Below are positions 1 to 11,364 of a stretch of 64,000 nucleotides of DNA, in pieces. A program made the translations under genes and the position numbers. The notes beneath the pieces were generated by a model, which saw nothing but the letters and a program-made list of their open reading frames with translations, was not told the DNA's origin and made no database searches. Positions within the stretch are counted from its first letter, which is position 1, and every line of letters starts with the position of its first letter. Source of the stretch: Prunus persica (Eukaryota > Streptophyta > Magnoliopsida > Rosales > Rosaceae); NCBI RefSeq assembly GCF_000346465.2, contig NC_034015.1, positions 15,793,507 to 15,857,506 on the forward strand. The letters run 5' to 3'.

Positions 1-59
1 AATTTTATCAACGTCTTCCTGCTTTCCATCTTTTTTATTTTTCATTTTCTTTTTCCCAG

Positions 60-335
60 AACTTGTCATCCTCGTTTGTCAAAGAAAATCTTAACCAGAC
101 AAGTACTTATGCCATCCTTCGGGTTTCGGATGGAAGAACATGGTCTGTCAAATTAGACCAATATGGCGATGCAAGAACTAGATTCCAAGGTGGTTGGATG
201 GACTTTGTGAGAGAGAATAGTTTGGTAATTGGTGATGTGTGTGTCTTTGTGTTGGTTAACAACATCAAACCTTTATTTGATGTTGCTTTTTACCGCACCA
301 AATCAAAAGCTGCACATTGCACCTTGAATAATTGA
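60..335 (+). CDS. B3-domain (REM-type) protein, last exon only
   Basis: This is the 3' terminal exon of a B3 DNA-binding protein whose upstream exons lie outside the window. A pyrimidine-rich stretch ending in CAG at 57-59 gives the acceptor, and the frame runs from Asn-Leu-Ser-Ser to a TGA at 333-335 (91 residues). The exon carries the body of one B3 domain: the ILRVSDGRTWSVKL strand pair, the GGWMDFVREN helix and the GDVCVFVL strand followed by a final FDVAFYR strand. It closely resembles the last exon of the three-B3 gene at 4353-4622, and the 3' flank is similar as well (AGGCAGAGGAGGCCTGCA occurs after both), so the two are tandem duplicates. B3 proteins of this class are nuclear DNA-binding proteins; the target genes are unknown. 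Confidence 0.85.
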   Translation, partial: NLSSSFVKENLNQTSTYAILRVSDGRTWSVKLDQYGDARTRFQGGWMDFVRENSLVIGDVCVFVLVNNIKPLFDVAFYRTKSKAAHCTLNN

Positions 336-1714
336 AAGTGAAGCCTGATAGATCAACTAATTGAATCTGTACTACCAAGTTGAGTCTGAATGTTCAAGGC
401 AGAGGAGGCCTGCAAATTTAAAAGGTGTCCAAATCCAAACATAAGTATGTTTATTTGTCCTTCATTGTTGTTTTGATCACCTTAGAAAAGGCTCAATCTT
501 CGAGTCTATAATGACATTGTTCTTTTTGAGTTTCAGTTGCCATCTTCAACAATTCATTTGAAAAAGTCATCACTGCTCCATACTTTTTGTAACCAAATCG
601 AATTCTTCCCCATTGAAAAGGCAACTGTTCAAGTTATTATTGATCGTGGCCTGTAAATTTGTTTAATCAAATCTCTGTTAAAAAAATATACTTTTAAAGA
701 CAATGATAAAGTGCTACATTTCTCAATTTTATTTTGTTTTATTCCCTTTTTTTTTTTTTTTTTCAATCAATCACATTGAGTTCTCTAACATGCCAAAAAC
801 AAAAATATAACTTTAAAAAAATAAAGAAGTTTAAATGCATCAATGTAAATCTAGGAGATCTCTATACTTTTTTTAGTCAATTTTAATTCATCTCCATTTC
901 CGAAACCTCGATATTTTAGACATAATTATGATAATTCATTCTCACCATCATATTCAACAATACTGTTTTAGAGCATCTAGTTTTTCCAGGAGTTTCTTAT
1001 ACACAATAAATTCAGCCTTTAATAGATTGTGTGGCCTGTGGAGTTGTTTGAATTCCAGTCGCCAACATTTATTAAGCTTCGTTTCTTTGTGACAAAAAAA
1101 GAAGCAGCTTCTTTTATTTTATTTTTACGGTATTTCACTTAATTGAAAACTGTTAATATTCTGTAACCAAAAAACTGTTAATATTCAAATTTAAAAAAAT
1201 ACAACTACTACAAACACTTCACTCACACAAGTATCCCAAAGAATATTGAAAAATAAATAAAAGTATCCCAAAGAATACAAATAATACCCCTACACTAAAA
1301 ATGACCTCAAAAAGAAAAAAGGCTAAAAAAAGATCTCAAAAACAAAGCTAAAACACTGGGTGACTTGAAGCACAGACGTACGAGTTTATTGAGTTGAGTG
1401 AATTAGCATATTTTTTTATTTTTTTATTTTTTTATTTTTTATTTTTGCGAAAGAGTGAATGAGCAATTTAATTACTCTCTTCTTTTTTGTTGGTCAAGTC
1501 AAATAATTACACTTTAAGTCCAAGTAAATTGGTCACCCTCACCACCAAATCACATAGAAACAGAACAGAACCCCTGTTTTTCTAGCTGGGGGAGAACTGG
1601 GAAGACAAATGAAAGAAATATATTCAGAAACTACAGATTTGTGCCCTGAACTTTAAAACACAACTTAGAGCTTTGAAGCACATCACAAAGCTTTTGAACT
1701 TCAAGTCTTCAACC
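336..1714. other. Intergenic, AT-rich
   Basis: No gene is supported here. The first part is the 3' flank of the B3 exon. A short repeat of A followed by six or seven T lies at about 1410-1446. The last 150 bases resemble the region just before 2196, which suggests a duplicated promoter and 5' leader. Confidence 0.6.
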
Positions 1715-1822
1715 ATGACTTCTCTTCGCAGAGAAATTGGTAACCCTACCAAAAGATTCTCCTCTTCCACTCCCCATTTCTTAATGATGATTCCAAAGGG
1801 TACTTCTGGAGACATGAAACTT
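1715..1822 (+). CDS. Orphan or alternative first exon of a B3 gene
   Basis: This 108-base open segment starts with ATG and ends in a phase-0 donor (CTT|GTAAGC). It encodes 36 residues including the SSTPHFLMMIPKGT motif, the first strand of a B3 domain. It is a diverged copy of the first exon of the gene at 2196, and their upstream flanks are also alike (both contain CAGAAC...GAGAACTGGGAA and CTTCAA...CAATGACTT-like stretches). No matching second exon follows before the next first exon. It could be a dead remnant of a duplication, or a second promoter and first exon that splices to 2507, because the phase matches. The sequence does not decide between these. Confidence 0.55.
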
Positions 1823-1828
1823 GTAAGC

Positions 1829-1830
<2 letters not shown>

Positions 1831-1867
<37 letters not shown>
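1831..1867. repeat. (CT)n microsatellite
   Basis: About 18 CT units follow directly after the donor site of the orphan first exon. Reading frames through it give only Ser-Leu or Arg-Glu runs and are not genes. Confidence 0.95.
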
Positions 1868-1868
<1 letters not shown>

Positions 1869-2195
1869 AGTCCATTCTCCATTGGGTTGTTTTATTTCAA
1901 GTTTACCCTTTAATAATTTATTATAAAATAAATGGCAATCTTTTTCTATGCGTTTGATAAATGTTTGGTGCAGTGGTATTTTCTGTAATAGTGCTCACTC
2001 ACACTTGTGACTACACATATTTATGCATTCATCACAAGCTCATTTATCTCAAGACATAAAAACAGAACCGCTGTTTTCCTATCTGAAAGAGAACTGGGAA
2101 TACAAATTAACGAAAAAGATTCAGAAACAACAGCTTTGTTTGTTCCATAAACTTTGAAACACTTCTTAAAGCTTTGAAACTTGAAGTCTTCAACA

Positions 2196-4622
2196 ATGAC
2201 TTTTCTTCGTAGGGAAATCCATAACTGGCCAAAATGTTATGCTACCAATCCCCATTTCTTTGTGATGGTTCCAAAGGGTACTTGTAGAGAGAGCAAACTT
2301 GTAAGCTCTCCATGATGCCCATTTGACATATATTGGAATTAATTGGCTTTGGTTCATGCTTTCATGGCTGCTGTTTTCTGTTCTTTAGGGCATGGACACC
2401 TGTTAGTATTTATATATTATAGAGATGACTCATTTCTTGGCCACAAAAAGACCAATTACGTTTTTCACTTTATGATCAGTCAGATGACACGTTTTGTGCT
2501 GGGCAGAGTATTCCAAAGAAATTTTTGAGGAAATATGGAGATGATCTATCAAATCCAGTACTTCTTAAGCTTCCAAATGGTTCAAAATGGAACATAGAGC
2601 TCAGAAGATGGGAGGGTGAGGCTTGGTTTGACAAGGGTTGGCCAGAGTTCTCTGAGTTTTACTCTCTAGAGCACTGTCACTCCTTAGTTTTTCGATATGA
2701 AGGGAATTCCAAATTTCACATTTGCATATTTGATAAAAGTTTCGTAGAGATTGAATATCCATTAACGATGCCAGATAGGAAAGAAACTGACGCGGATGAT
2801 GACTCTAGTGATGAATCTGATGATCATTCTGATGACGCTTCTCTTGAAATCTTAGACAAATTTCCACCATGCCCAAGAAAATCGAAGGAGAAATCTTCGT
2901 TGCCATGTCCTCGGCCTCACAAGAAAAAAAGAACAAGTTCAAGTGGTAAAGCACAAAACAACATTAACTTACAATTGGGTCCAAATCAGAAATGAAATTT
3001 ATGGAATATTCATTTGGTTTTCCATGTTTTATACTGTTGCCTTTTCTGCCATTCTTCTGTTCTAAGTTGTAATTTCATGTTATATTCTTTTACAGGCAAC
3101 GTTGATTATCCAGCCAAAAGACATGATCGAGGCACGTCTAGCACCCCAAGATTCCTAAAACAAACACAAGTCGTTCGTGGGAGGATGCATCCATTGACTA
3201 CAAGTGGAAAAGCTTTAGCTCTTCAGAGAGCAAAAGCATACAAATCTGACAAGCCTTCTTTCATAGTTCCCATGCATCACTCTTATATCGGTCGACATCC
3301 AATGGTAAGCTTCTATAGACAACCATTCTGGGCTATCACAACTTCTGCTAAATTGGATGTATAGATCATTTCAGTGTGAAAAAGAATGAAGCAACGATAC
3401 GTACTTTCACAAAGCAAAATCGTAAATATTTTCTCTTCAAAATTTTCCTAACGTCATTTTCTTGTTTTCCTTTTAATTATTTTCAGTGGTTGACATCCGA
3501 TTTTTCCATCTTTATGGGACATCTTAGTAAGAATTCTGCCAACGTTATCCTGTGGGATTTGGGTGGGAGAGCTTGGGTTGTTGAATTTATAGCAAAACCA
3601 AGAGCCAAGTTCCAGTCTGGTTGGCATGAATTTGTGTGCGGCAATAATTTGAATATTAATGATGTATGTGTATTTGTGTTGATTGATGACACTAGACTTG
3701 TGTTTGAAGTTGTCATTTTCCGCGCTGTAGAAGCTGCAAATTGCACCTTGTTACCAGGTACATTGTCGTTTAAATTTTGAATTAATTTTGATGGAAGTGC
3801 CATAAAGATTAACTATCTATCCCTCATCTATTGCAACATGGGGCAGATGTTGATGGGGAAGAAACTGATGAGGATGATGATTCTGTAGATAGCTTGGATG
3901 AACTTCCACCATGCTCAAAAACAAGGAAGATATCTCCAATAGCACCACAGCCTCACAAGAAAAACAGAACATGTTCAACTAGTAAAGCAAAAAATATCGA
4001 ACATGTTTGTGGCTCATCTAAGACTCGAAAATTTGTAATTCGAAGACCTGAGGTTCCAAGAATGATGCATCCAGTTGCAGCAAGTGGAAAAGATAGAGCT
4101 CTTCTGAGAGCTAATGCTTACAAATCTAAATACCCTTCTTTCACGGCTGCTATCCATCCCACAAATATATGTGGATGTTATTTGGTAAGCTTTCTATGTC
4201 ACATACAACTTCTGCTAAATTCTATCTGTATATGTCATTCTGAAAACAACTAAGCTAGAAAATATACTTCCTTTTGCAGAGCAAATGACATCATAAATAT
4301 ACTCTCACAAAATTTGATTGTTGGTTTTCCTGCTTTCCTGTTTTCTTTTCAGGCTTTGCCAGCCAAGTTTGTCAAGGAACATCTTAACCAGGCTCATGAT
4401 AAGGTCATCCTTCGTGTTTCGGATGAAAGAACTTGGCATGTCAACTTATGCAAATATGGCAGGGCATTCAGACTCCAGAGATGGATGAGATTTGTGCGAG
4501 AAAATCATTTGGAAGTTGATGATGTTTGTGTGTTTGAGTTGATTAACAACATCAAACCTTTATTTAATGTTGCCCTTTTTCGCGCCAAACAAGAAAAATT
4601 GAAAGAGCAGCCTGATGGATGA
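2196..4622 (+). CDS. REM-type transcription factor with three B3 domains
   Basis: Exons: 2196-2300, 2507-2978, 3096-3304, 3487-3757, 3847-4184 and 4353-4622, all with GT-AG introns; together 1665 bases, 554 residues. Three B3 DNA-binding domains are seen at about residues 18-112, 245-345 and 445-545. Each starts with a short strand (NPHFFVMVPKG, PSFIVPMHHSYI, PSFTAAIHP), is interrupted by a phase-0 intron, and continues with the rest of the domain. The linkers after domains 1 and 2 are acidic (DADDDSSDESDD; EETDEDDDS) and then basic (PHKKKRT, a likely nuclear localisation signal). The first domain resembles the VRN1 type (IELRRWEG, FDKGWPEF). B3 proteins of the REM class act in the nucleus, often in flowering or reproductive tissue; the role of this one is unknown. 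The donor after exon 2 (GTCCAA) is weak, so that border is the least certain. Confidence 0.88.
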
Positions 4623-5403
4623 AGTAATTGAGGAAGCTGAATATTTCACCAAGAATACTACCATGTTGAATCTGAAAATAGAAGGCAGAGGAGGCCTGCA
4701 GATACCAACTTGCTTATATATTTGTCCTCCATTGATGTTTTTGATCACCTTAGAAAGGCACTGATCTAAGAATCTCTTTTGTTTTTGAAATTTCAACTTC
4801 ATCTTGAAGATTTACTTTGAAAAAGCATCAATGTAGAAGATCTCTATATTTTTTTAAGTCAATATCTAATCCATCTCTATATTCTATAGTCATTGTACAA
4901 TTTGTATTTCAATTATGTGTCTAGTTTGTTGCCGGCCCACTTCCTCTTGGCTCTTCTCTAATCAAGGTCCTATGGATCCATCCAAGTGTGAGGTTTTTAT
5001 CTCAGTCTGGGTGCAAGTTGGAGAGAGCGACCCTTTATGAACTTCCACTTTTCCCATGGACAAATGGTATTTAATCCATAATTCCTAACATACTTCTCGC
5101 ATCACATGAATTGTAATTAATTTAGGTAAACGAGAAAATTACCGGAGTTTTTTATTTTTTTATTACTTAATAAAAAGATGAATATTTCCCAAAATATAAA
5201 CTATAAAATAAGCTAACAAAGGAGTAAAATATTTTTAAAAAATATAGGTACTGGTGAGGAGAGTTGGTCAGCAAATGTGATCAACAAATATTGTTTTTAA
5301 AAACCAAAACATAACTTGGGAAAAGTGAACATTTTGGACGTTTCTCCAGCAAAAAGCAAAAAAAGAAGATAATACGTTTCTCAGAAGGGGACGGAAGATC
5401 GGG
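4623..5403. other. Intergenic between two B3 genes
   Basis: The first part is the 3' flank of the three-B3 gene, similar to the flank after 335. The remainder is AT-rich and includes the likely promoter of the next gene. I see no further gene or clear repeat. Confidence 0.6.
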
Positions 5404-7818
5404 ATGGCAAGAAAATCAAGTGCAGTAAGAAGAAAACCCTCATTTTTCAAGGCTCTTGTAGGCAACTTCTCTAACCAGCTGGTAAGTCCACCTCCTATTA
5501 TGTACTCTGTCTACTCTACACTTCCCTCTAAAAAGAAAAATCCTTTCAATTACTGGAAATGAGAAACCTAAGCTTGTTATATCACAGTGGGTTTTGTAGT
5601 TTTGATGATCCAAACCAAAGCTTTGAATCCAACAGTTTTTTGTTTTTGTTTTTGTTTTTGGGTCAATTGAATCAACAGTTTAGATAGAATACTAAAGCTG
5701 CATGCTTTACTGGGTGTCGAACAATAGTACTTTTTTGTTGTTGGAAAAGGTCGTACAACAGTACTTTGTAAATCAGTGATATCAGTTTTGGCTGTTCTAT
5801 GAAGTATGGACCACCAATATCTTATTGTTGTAAATCAATGATATCTTGCTTGCTTTTTTCCCTTTTTGATGTAGTTACTTACCCCATTGAGTTCTAAACT
5901 GAGTTCATATTTTGTTTGTTTGTTATCTATATTTTGTGTTCATAATATTTTGTCTTTTGGCGTCAAATTAGGTTATGCAATGCAATGGGGTCTTAATCCT
6001 TTTAAGTCCCTTAAACACCAATGAAAAAAATCTGTAGAATCTGTAAAATGGTTAAGGTTTTGAATTGTTTAACATAAGTGACACCCTTTCTTATGAAAAA
6101 ATCGTTCCTGTGGTCCTTCAATTTCACTTTCGTTAGGACAAATGGTCCTACCGTCAATTTTGTTATCTTTTCTGTTAAATGCAGGGGCAAAATGATATTT
6201 TTGTATTATTCTTAATTTCTACTATCTGAATATTCATTTCACCCAAAAAAATAAAAATAAAAACTAAAAAACCTTCTTCCTATCCTCGCCATTGCAAGTA
6301 GGGTGGGTATGGTTTGGGTGGGGGTGGGGGTTGTAGGAGCTCCATCAGTTGTTGCCGAGATGGTGGATTAATTGGCTTGGTGTCGGGTGGAGGTTGTCCA
6401 TGGCTTTGTTGGAATATTTATATGGTGGAAATTAAAAATAATACAAAAATACCATTTTGCCCAAGCATTTAACAGAAAAAGTTAATAAAACTGATGACAT
6501 GACCTTTTGTCCTAACGAAACTAAAGTTAAAGGACCACAAGAACGATTTTGGAAATTGAGGGCCAAAATGCGAATCTGTCAAAGTTCAAGGACCACAAAA
6601 ATTTCAGTCTTTGTGAATAAACGTTGTTGTTATGTTTGGTGATTGGCTCAAGATTATATATTTGGGATTTTCTCACAAAGTTCGTTTCTATCTACATATT
6701 CCTACTCACTTTTGTCGCAGCAAATCCCGCCAGCATTTCTTGTGCATTTTGATGGTGGAAAAGTGCCTCAGAAGTCCCACCTTCGGACCTCGGCTGGAAC
6801 TTGGCCTGTTAATGTGAAGAAGGCTGATGACAAGTTCTTTTTCCAAAAGGGTTGGAAGAAATTTGTGCATGACAATGATTTAAAGCTTTGTGAATTTCTA
6901 GTCTTTGGATGTGCTGGAGATTTGGGATTCTATGTTGACATTTATGGAAGAAATGGCGGCAAAAGAGAGTTTGTAACGGCCGAAAGGGACAGACCTCATG
7001 AAGAGGGACATGGTAATGTATTTCACAGAAAGAGCCCAAGACATCATGGAAAACAGAATTTGCCTTCAATTGATCCCATCAAATATGAAGCAACCGATAC
7101 TGAATCTGAAACATCAATGCATCCATTGGCTACAACAAGTACTGGAAAAACTATTGCTCTTCAGAGAGACAATAGCTTCAACTCTGAAAAACCTTTTTTC
7201 AAGGTTGCATTATGGAACTCGTACATGGATCGAGGTGTGATGGTGAGCTTTCTATAGATAACCCTGCTGAGCCATCACAACTTCTGTTCTGCTCACTTCT
7301 ATTTATACATGTTTGTCTAAAACAAATTAAGAATAATCATTCACATACCAAATTAAATCTAACATATTCTCTCCAGTAAATTTTATTATTCCCTTTCTTT
7401 CTTTTTTTTTTTTTTTTTCTTCTTCCAGTGTTTGCCAAAAAACTTTGTCAAGACGCATCTCACCAGGCACCGAGCTAATGTTACCCTTCGGGTTTCGGAT
7501 GGGAGAACTTGGCCTGTCAATTTGATATTTGAAGGTGAAAGAGGCAAACTCGGTGGTGGTTTCATGGCATTTTGCCGAGATAATAATTTAAAAGTTGGTG
7601 ACATGTGTGTCTTTGTCTTGATTAACAAGATTGAGTTTTTGTTTGAAGCTGGCTTTTACCGCAAGACAGAAGCTGCAAATTGCACCGTGCCACCAGGTAA
7701 GGAACCTGTTATTTTGTCAAATTCTACTCCTTTTGGTCTGCCCTCTGCAAAACTTAGACATGTTTTGTTCTTTCTTTTTTGTTTCGGGGAAGGCAAATCA
7801 CAGCGGAGGATCAATTGA
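5404..7818 (+). CDS. VRN1-like protein with two B3 domains
   Basis: Exons: 5404-5481, 6721-7242, 7429-7696 and 7793-7818; 894 bases, 297 residues. The ATG gives a basic start (MARKSSAVRRKPSFFKALVG), the usual FFK leader of VRN1-type B3 proteins. Domain 1 covers about residues 18-115 (IPPAFLVHF, TWPVNVKK, FFFQKGWKKFVHDN, CEFLVFGC). A linker with SPRHHGKQN follows, and domain 2 lies at about 180-280 (NFVKTHLTRHRANVTLRVSDGRTW, GDMCVFVLINK). Such proteins bind DNA in the nucleus, with loose sequence specificity in VRN1 itself. The long first intron (1.2 kb) contains an inverted-repeat element. The third intron (7697-7792, 96 bases) keeps the frame open, so a read-through form with a longer tail is possible. 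Decayed relatives of this gene lie at 8.5-9.0 kb and 10.1-11.4 kb. Confidence 0.87.
6097..6550. mobile_element. MITE-like inverted-repeat element in intron 1
   Basis: The left arm (about 6097-6220) and the right arm (about 6432-6550) are inverted copies of each other. AAATCGTTCCTGTGGTCCTT on the left pairs with AAGGACCACAAGAACGATTT on the right, and both arms continue through CGTTAGGACAAA, CTGTTAAATGC and GGCAAAATG. The centre is an unrelated G-rich segment. No coding capacity is seen. A target-site duplication was not found with certainty, so the exact ends and the superfamily are open. Confidence 0.65.
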
Positions 7819-8480
7819 AGTCAAGTGATTAAAAGAGAAGCCTTCATAGACGAAGCTCTCATGATATGCACCTCCTGCGAAAGATGGTCGTTGACGCCTA
7901 CAAATTTAAAGAAGTCCAAACATAAGTACTACAAGTTGCCTGTGCATATTTTGCCCTCCGTTATTTTGATCACATTTCAACTGACTCTTCTGAAAGAACA
8001 TTATGTTATGGATATCACGGGGTGTAGCGACATAGTATTACTATTCCTTTAATTTTGATTTTCAACGTCTTCTTAAACAATTCATTTGACTTTGGGCATC
8101 AATATGCTAGATCTCTATACTTTTTTCAAAGTGTTTTTATAAACTGAAGGAACAGATTGCCACTCTTCAGGTCAGAGATATACCAGGCATGTGAAGTTTG
8201 ATTATCTGTTGGCTGGTTTGCATTTGCAAAGCCAAATTCTTTGTTTCAGTAACTATTTGCTGGGCATAAAAGAGATGCCAATGCAAAGTCACTTTTGTTT
8301 TCTCGTCTTTCTTTGGTTTAAAGGAGGCCTAATGAAAAGGAGAGGAGATTCAATTTCCTATTCCCAACAAAGTTGGGTTTTGTATTAAAAAAATTGGTGG
8401 AAACATTTTGGATTATACAAATTTGAACTTGTTTGGTGCAATTTATTGTTTTTGTAAATGAAAATAAAATAAAATTTACT
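6750..8480 (+). repeat. Segmental duplication, copy 1
   Basis: From exon 2 of the two-B3 gene to well beyond its stop codon, the sequence has a near copy at about 10505-12215. Shared landmarks outside coding DNA include CATGATATGC, CAACGTCTTCTTAAACAATT, GAGATATACCAGGC and GCCTAATGAAAAGGAGAGGA, in the same order and orientation. Confidence 0.85.
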
Positions 8481-9024
8481 GAATGTGAAACAACGATGCA
8501 TCCGTTGGCTGCAACGACTGGGAAAGCTCTTGCTCTTCGCAGAGACATTGGTTCTGAATCTGAAAACCCTTCTTTTGAGGTTGCAATGTGGTTCTCCTAC
8601 ATCCGTAAGTGTTACTTGGTAAGCTTTTTATAGAGACAACCCTTTTGAGCCATCACAACTTGTACTACCATTAAACATGTCTCTGTGAAAAGAATTGTGC
8701 AATGATACTTCTATGGAGCAAATTAAATCATAGATATGTTGTCTCCATGAATTTTAATTTTATTAGTCCTTCATGCTTTCCTTTTTTTTTCGTTTTCAGG
8801 ATTTGCCGGCTTTAGTTTGTCAACGATCATCTCGCTGAGCAGCCTAGTTCGGGTTTCGGATGGGAGAACTTGGCCTGTCAATGTAAGAATGTACCAATTC
8901 CTAGGTGTTTGGAGGGCATTTGTGCGAGACTGGTTTAAAAGAGGGTGATGTGTGTGTCTTTGTCTTGATTGACAAGATTTTATTTGAAGCTTTCTTTCAC
9001 CGCAAGACACAGGCTGCACATTGA
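8460..9024 (+). pseudogene. Decayed B3 gene fragment
   Basis: Two exon remnants are visible. The first (about 8473-8618) encodes a TTMHPLAATTGKALALRRD-type linker and the opening strand of a B3 domain, ending at a good donor. The second starts after a CAG at 8797-8799 with LPALVCQRSS and then hits a stop codon; small deletions shift the frame several times before the recognisable GDVCVFVLIDK segment (about 8946-8981). There is no first-domain exon. The 3' flank after 9024 matches that of the intact two-B3 gene. It is a truncated and frameshifted duplicate. Confidence 0.8.
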
Positions 9025-9399
9025 ACCTTGTTACCGGCAAGTAATAAATTAATGTGGTGAATCTCTGCTCGGTCTTCCCTCTGCCCTCTGCATAACTTAG
9101 GTGTCGTTCTTTCTTTTTTCGTTTTGGGAAGGCAAACTATGGCGGAGGATGAATTGAAGTTGAGAGATTAAAAGAGAAGCTTCATACATGAAGTTCTCAT
9201 GATATGCTTTCTCTGCAAATTTGAAGTATAAAAGATGAGCAAACATAACTAGTACAAGTTGCCCATGTATACTTTGTCCTATGTGATTGTTTTGATCATT
9301 TTAAAACTGGTTCTTCAGAAAGAACTATGTTTTTATTTGTGATTGCACAAATCTTTTAACTTATTAGGTGCAATTTTCTATATTTTGTTCACGAAAAAA

Positions 9400-9930
9400 A
9401 AAATTATTACAATGCAAGGTAATGTCATTGAGCACTACAGAGGTAGTAAAGTAACCATTTGAAAAAAGCACTGGAAGGCCTGCAGATATTGTTGGGTATT
9501 TTTAAAAACCTTTTTTCCTTCATGGACCTCTTTTAATTTGCTGTACTTGACAACATTGAAAAATTATTGGTTGAAGGCAGGATTGTATAACAAATTTTGA
9601 AGGCATAATTGAAGAAGATCAAAGCATCTAACTTTGAATCTCATGGCTAATATCAATCCATGCAACAGAGAAAAAAACAAAAACAAAAAAGAGTTTTTCT
9701 TCTTTTTTAACTACTCATTCATTCCCGTCAAATTGAAACAATAATGCTATTTGTGTCACTTTTATTACAATGTCATTATGGCAAAACACTAGAGAGGTAG
9801 TAACCATTTAAAAAAGGAATGGAGAGGCCTCTAGTTACTTTCTTTCATAAATATTCTTCTCAAAGCATATATCTTTGCATCTCATGGCTAGTATCAATCT
9901 AGGCAACGGAAAAAACAAAAGATGAAATAA
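9400..9930 (+). repeat. Local direct duplication in intergenic DNA
   Basis: Two imperfect copies, about 9400-9680 and 9770-9930, share AATGTCATT, ACAGAGGTAGTAA / AGAGAGGTAGTAACC, GGCCT, and TCTCATGGCTA(A/G)TATCAATC. No gene is seen between 9030 and 10103 apart from this repeat. Confidence 0.55.
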
Positions 9931-10109
9931 ACTTGGGACAAAAAATGTAAAGAAAGAAAGAAAGAATAATACAATATTAAAAGGGGGTATGTTTCCAAAG
10001 TGTGGCACCAACCCAAAAAGTAAGTTCTTGTAGAAAGCTCTCCTCAGTCCAGAAGAGGAAGAAGATAGGGTTCAAACAGGAAACAGGAAACAAGAGAAAG
10101 AAAATGGTG

Positions 10110-11364
10110 ATGGCAAGAAGAAACCCCTCCTTCTTCAGGTTCTTGTAGGTGACTCCTCTAACCAGTTGGTAAGTCCAGCTCCTATTTCTACTCTCTTCTA
10201 CTTAACAAGCGAAAAAAATGGTCCCTTTTATTACTAGAAATGGGTTATGTTCTTTCCAAATATATGATCTCATCCTTTGCACTGGCATTTTGTGTTTTGG
10301 AATCTAAAACACAAATTATGAACAAAATTTTTGCAAAGCGTGTAGTATAAAATCTCAAATCTGTTAAGATGTTGAATTGTGTATCTTAAGCATCAAACTC
10401 ATTGTCATTATTGGGGCATAAATTTCTGTGTACGTGTGATGAAAATGTACATGACATCACATACCATATTACTTTGTGTTTGCCTTTTGTATTAATTTTT
10501 CAATGTACCTCAGCAGTCCCACCTTTGGACCTCAGCTGGAACTTGGGCTGTTAATGTGAAGAAGGTTAATGACAAGTTCTTTCTCCAAAAGGGTTGGAAG
10601 AAATTTGTCCATGACCATGATTTAAAGCTTTGTGAGTTTCTAGTCTTTGATTACGCTGGAAATTTGGGATTCTATGTTGACATTTATGGAAGAGATGGCT
10701 GCAAAAAAAAGTTTGTAACAGCCATTAGGGAAAAAGGCCGCAGACCTCATGAAGAGGGACATGGTAATGTAATTCACAGAAGGAGCCCAAGACATCATGG
10801 AAAACAGAATTTGCCTTCAATTGATCCCATCAAATATGAAGCGATCGATACTGAATCTGAAACATCAATGCATCCATTGGCTACAAGTACTGGAGAAACT
10901 ATTCCTCTTCAGCGAAACAATAGCTTCAACTCTGAAAAACCTTTTTTCAAGATTGCAATACAGAACTCGTACATCCGTAGAGGTTATATTGTAAGCTTTC
11001 TATAGACAACCCTGCAGAGCCATCTCAACTTCTGTTCACTTCTGTTTATAAATGTTTGTGTGGAAATAATTAAGCAATGATACATTTACAGAGCAAATTA
11101 ATTAAATCATAGACATTCTCTCCATATACTTTATTATTGTATTTCTTGTTTTCCTTCTTCTTCTTCCAGTATTTGCCACGTAATTTTGTCAAGACACATC
11201 TCACCGAGCAGCGAGCTACTGTTACTCTTCGGGTTTTGGATGGGAAAACTTGGCCTGTCAAGTTGGCATTTGAAGGTGAAAGAGGCAAACTCGGTGGTGG
11301 TTTCATGACATTTTGCCGAGATAATAAATTAGAAGTTGGTGACGTGTGTCTTTGTCTTGATTAA
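10110..11364 (+). pseudogene. Decayed two-B3 (VRN1-like) gene
   Basis: The exon order of the gene at 5404-7818 is retained: first exon about 10110-10168, second 10514-10990, third from 11170. Three lesions are seen. The first exon has lost one base relative to its paralogues, giving a TAG at 10146-10148. The second exon lacks its first 18 or so codons, so the opening strand of domain 1 is gone, although the rest stays open (VNDKFFLQKGWKKFVHDHD). The third exon has lost two bases within the GDVC...FVLI segment and stops at 11364. An internal transcript could still make a partial protein, but a full B3 protein is not encoded. Confidence 0.8.

Noticed and set aside
1624..1875. 83-codon minus-strand frame starting with Arg-Glu repeats
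   Set aside because: It is translation of the CT microsatellite and the reverse of the B3 first exon.
3483..3803. 106-codon minus-strand frame
   Set aside because: Mirror of B3 exon 4 on the opposite strand, with no motif of its own.
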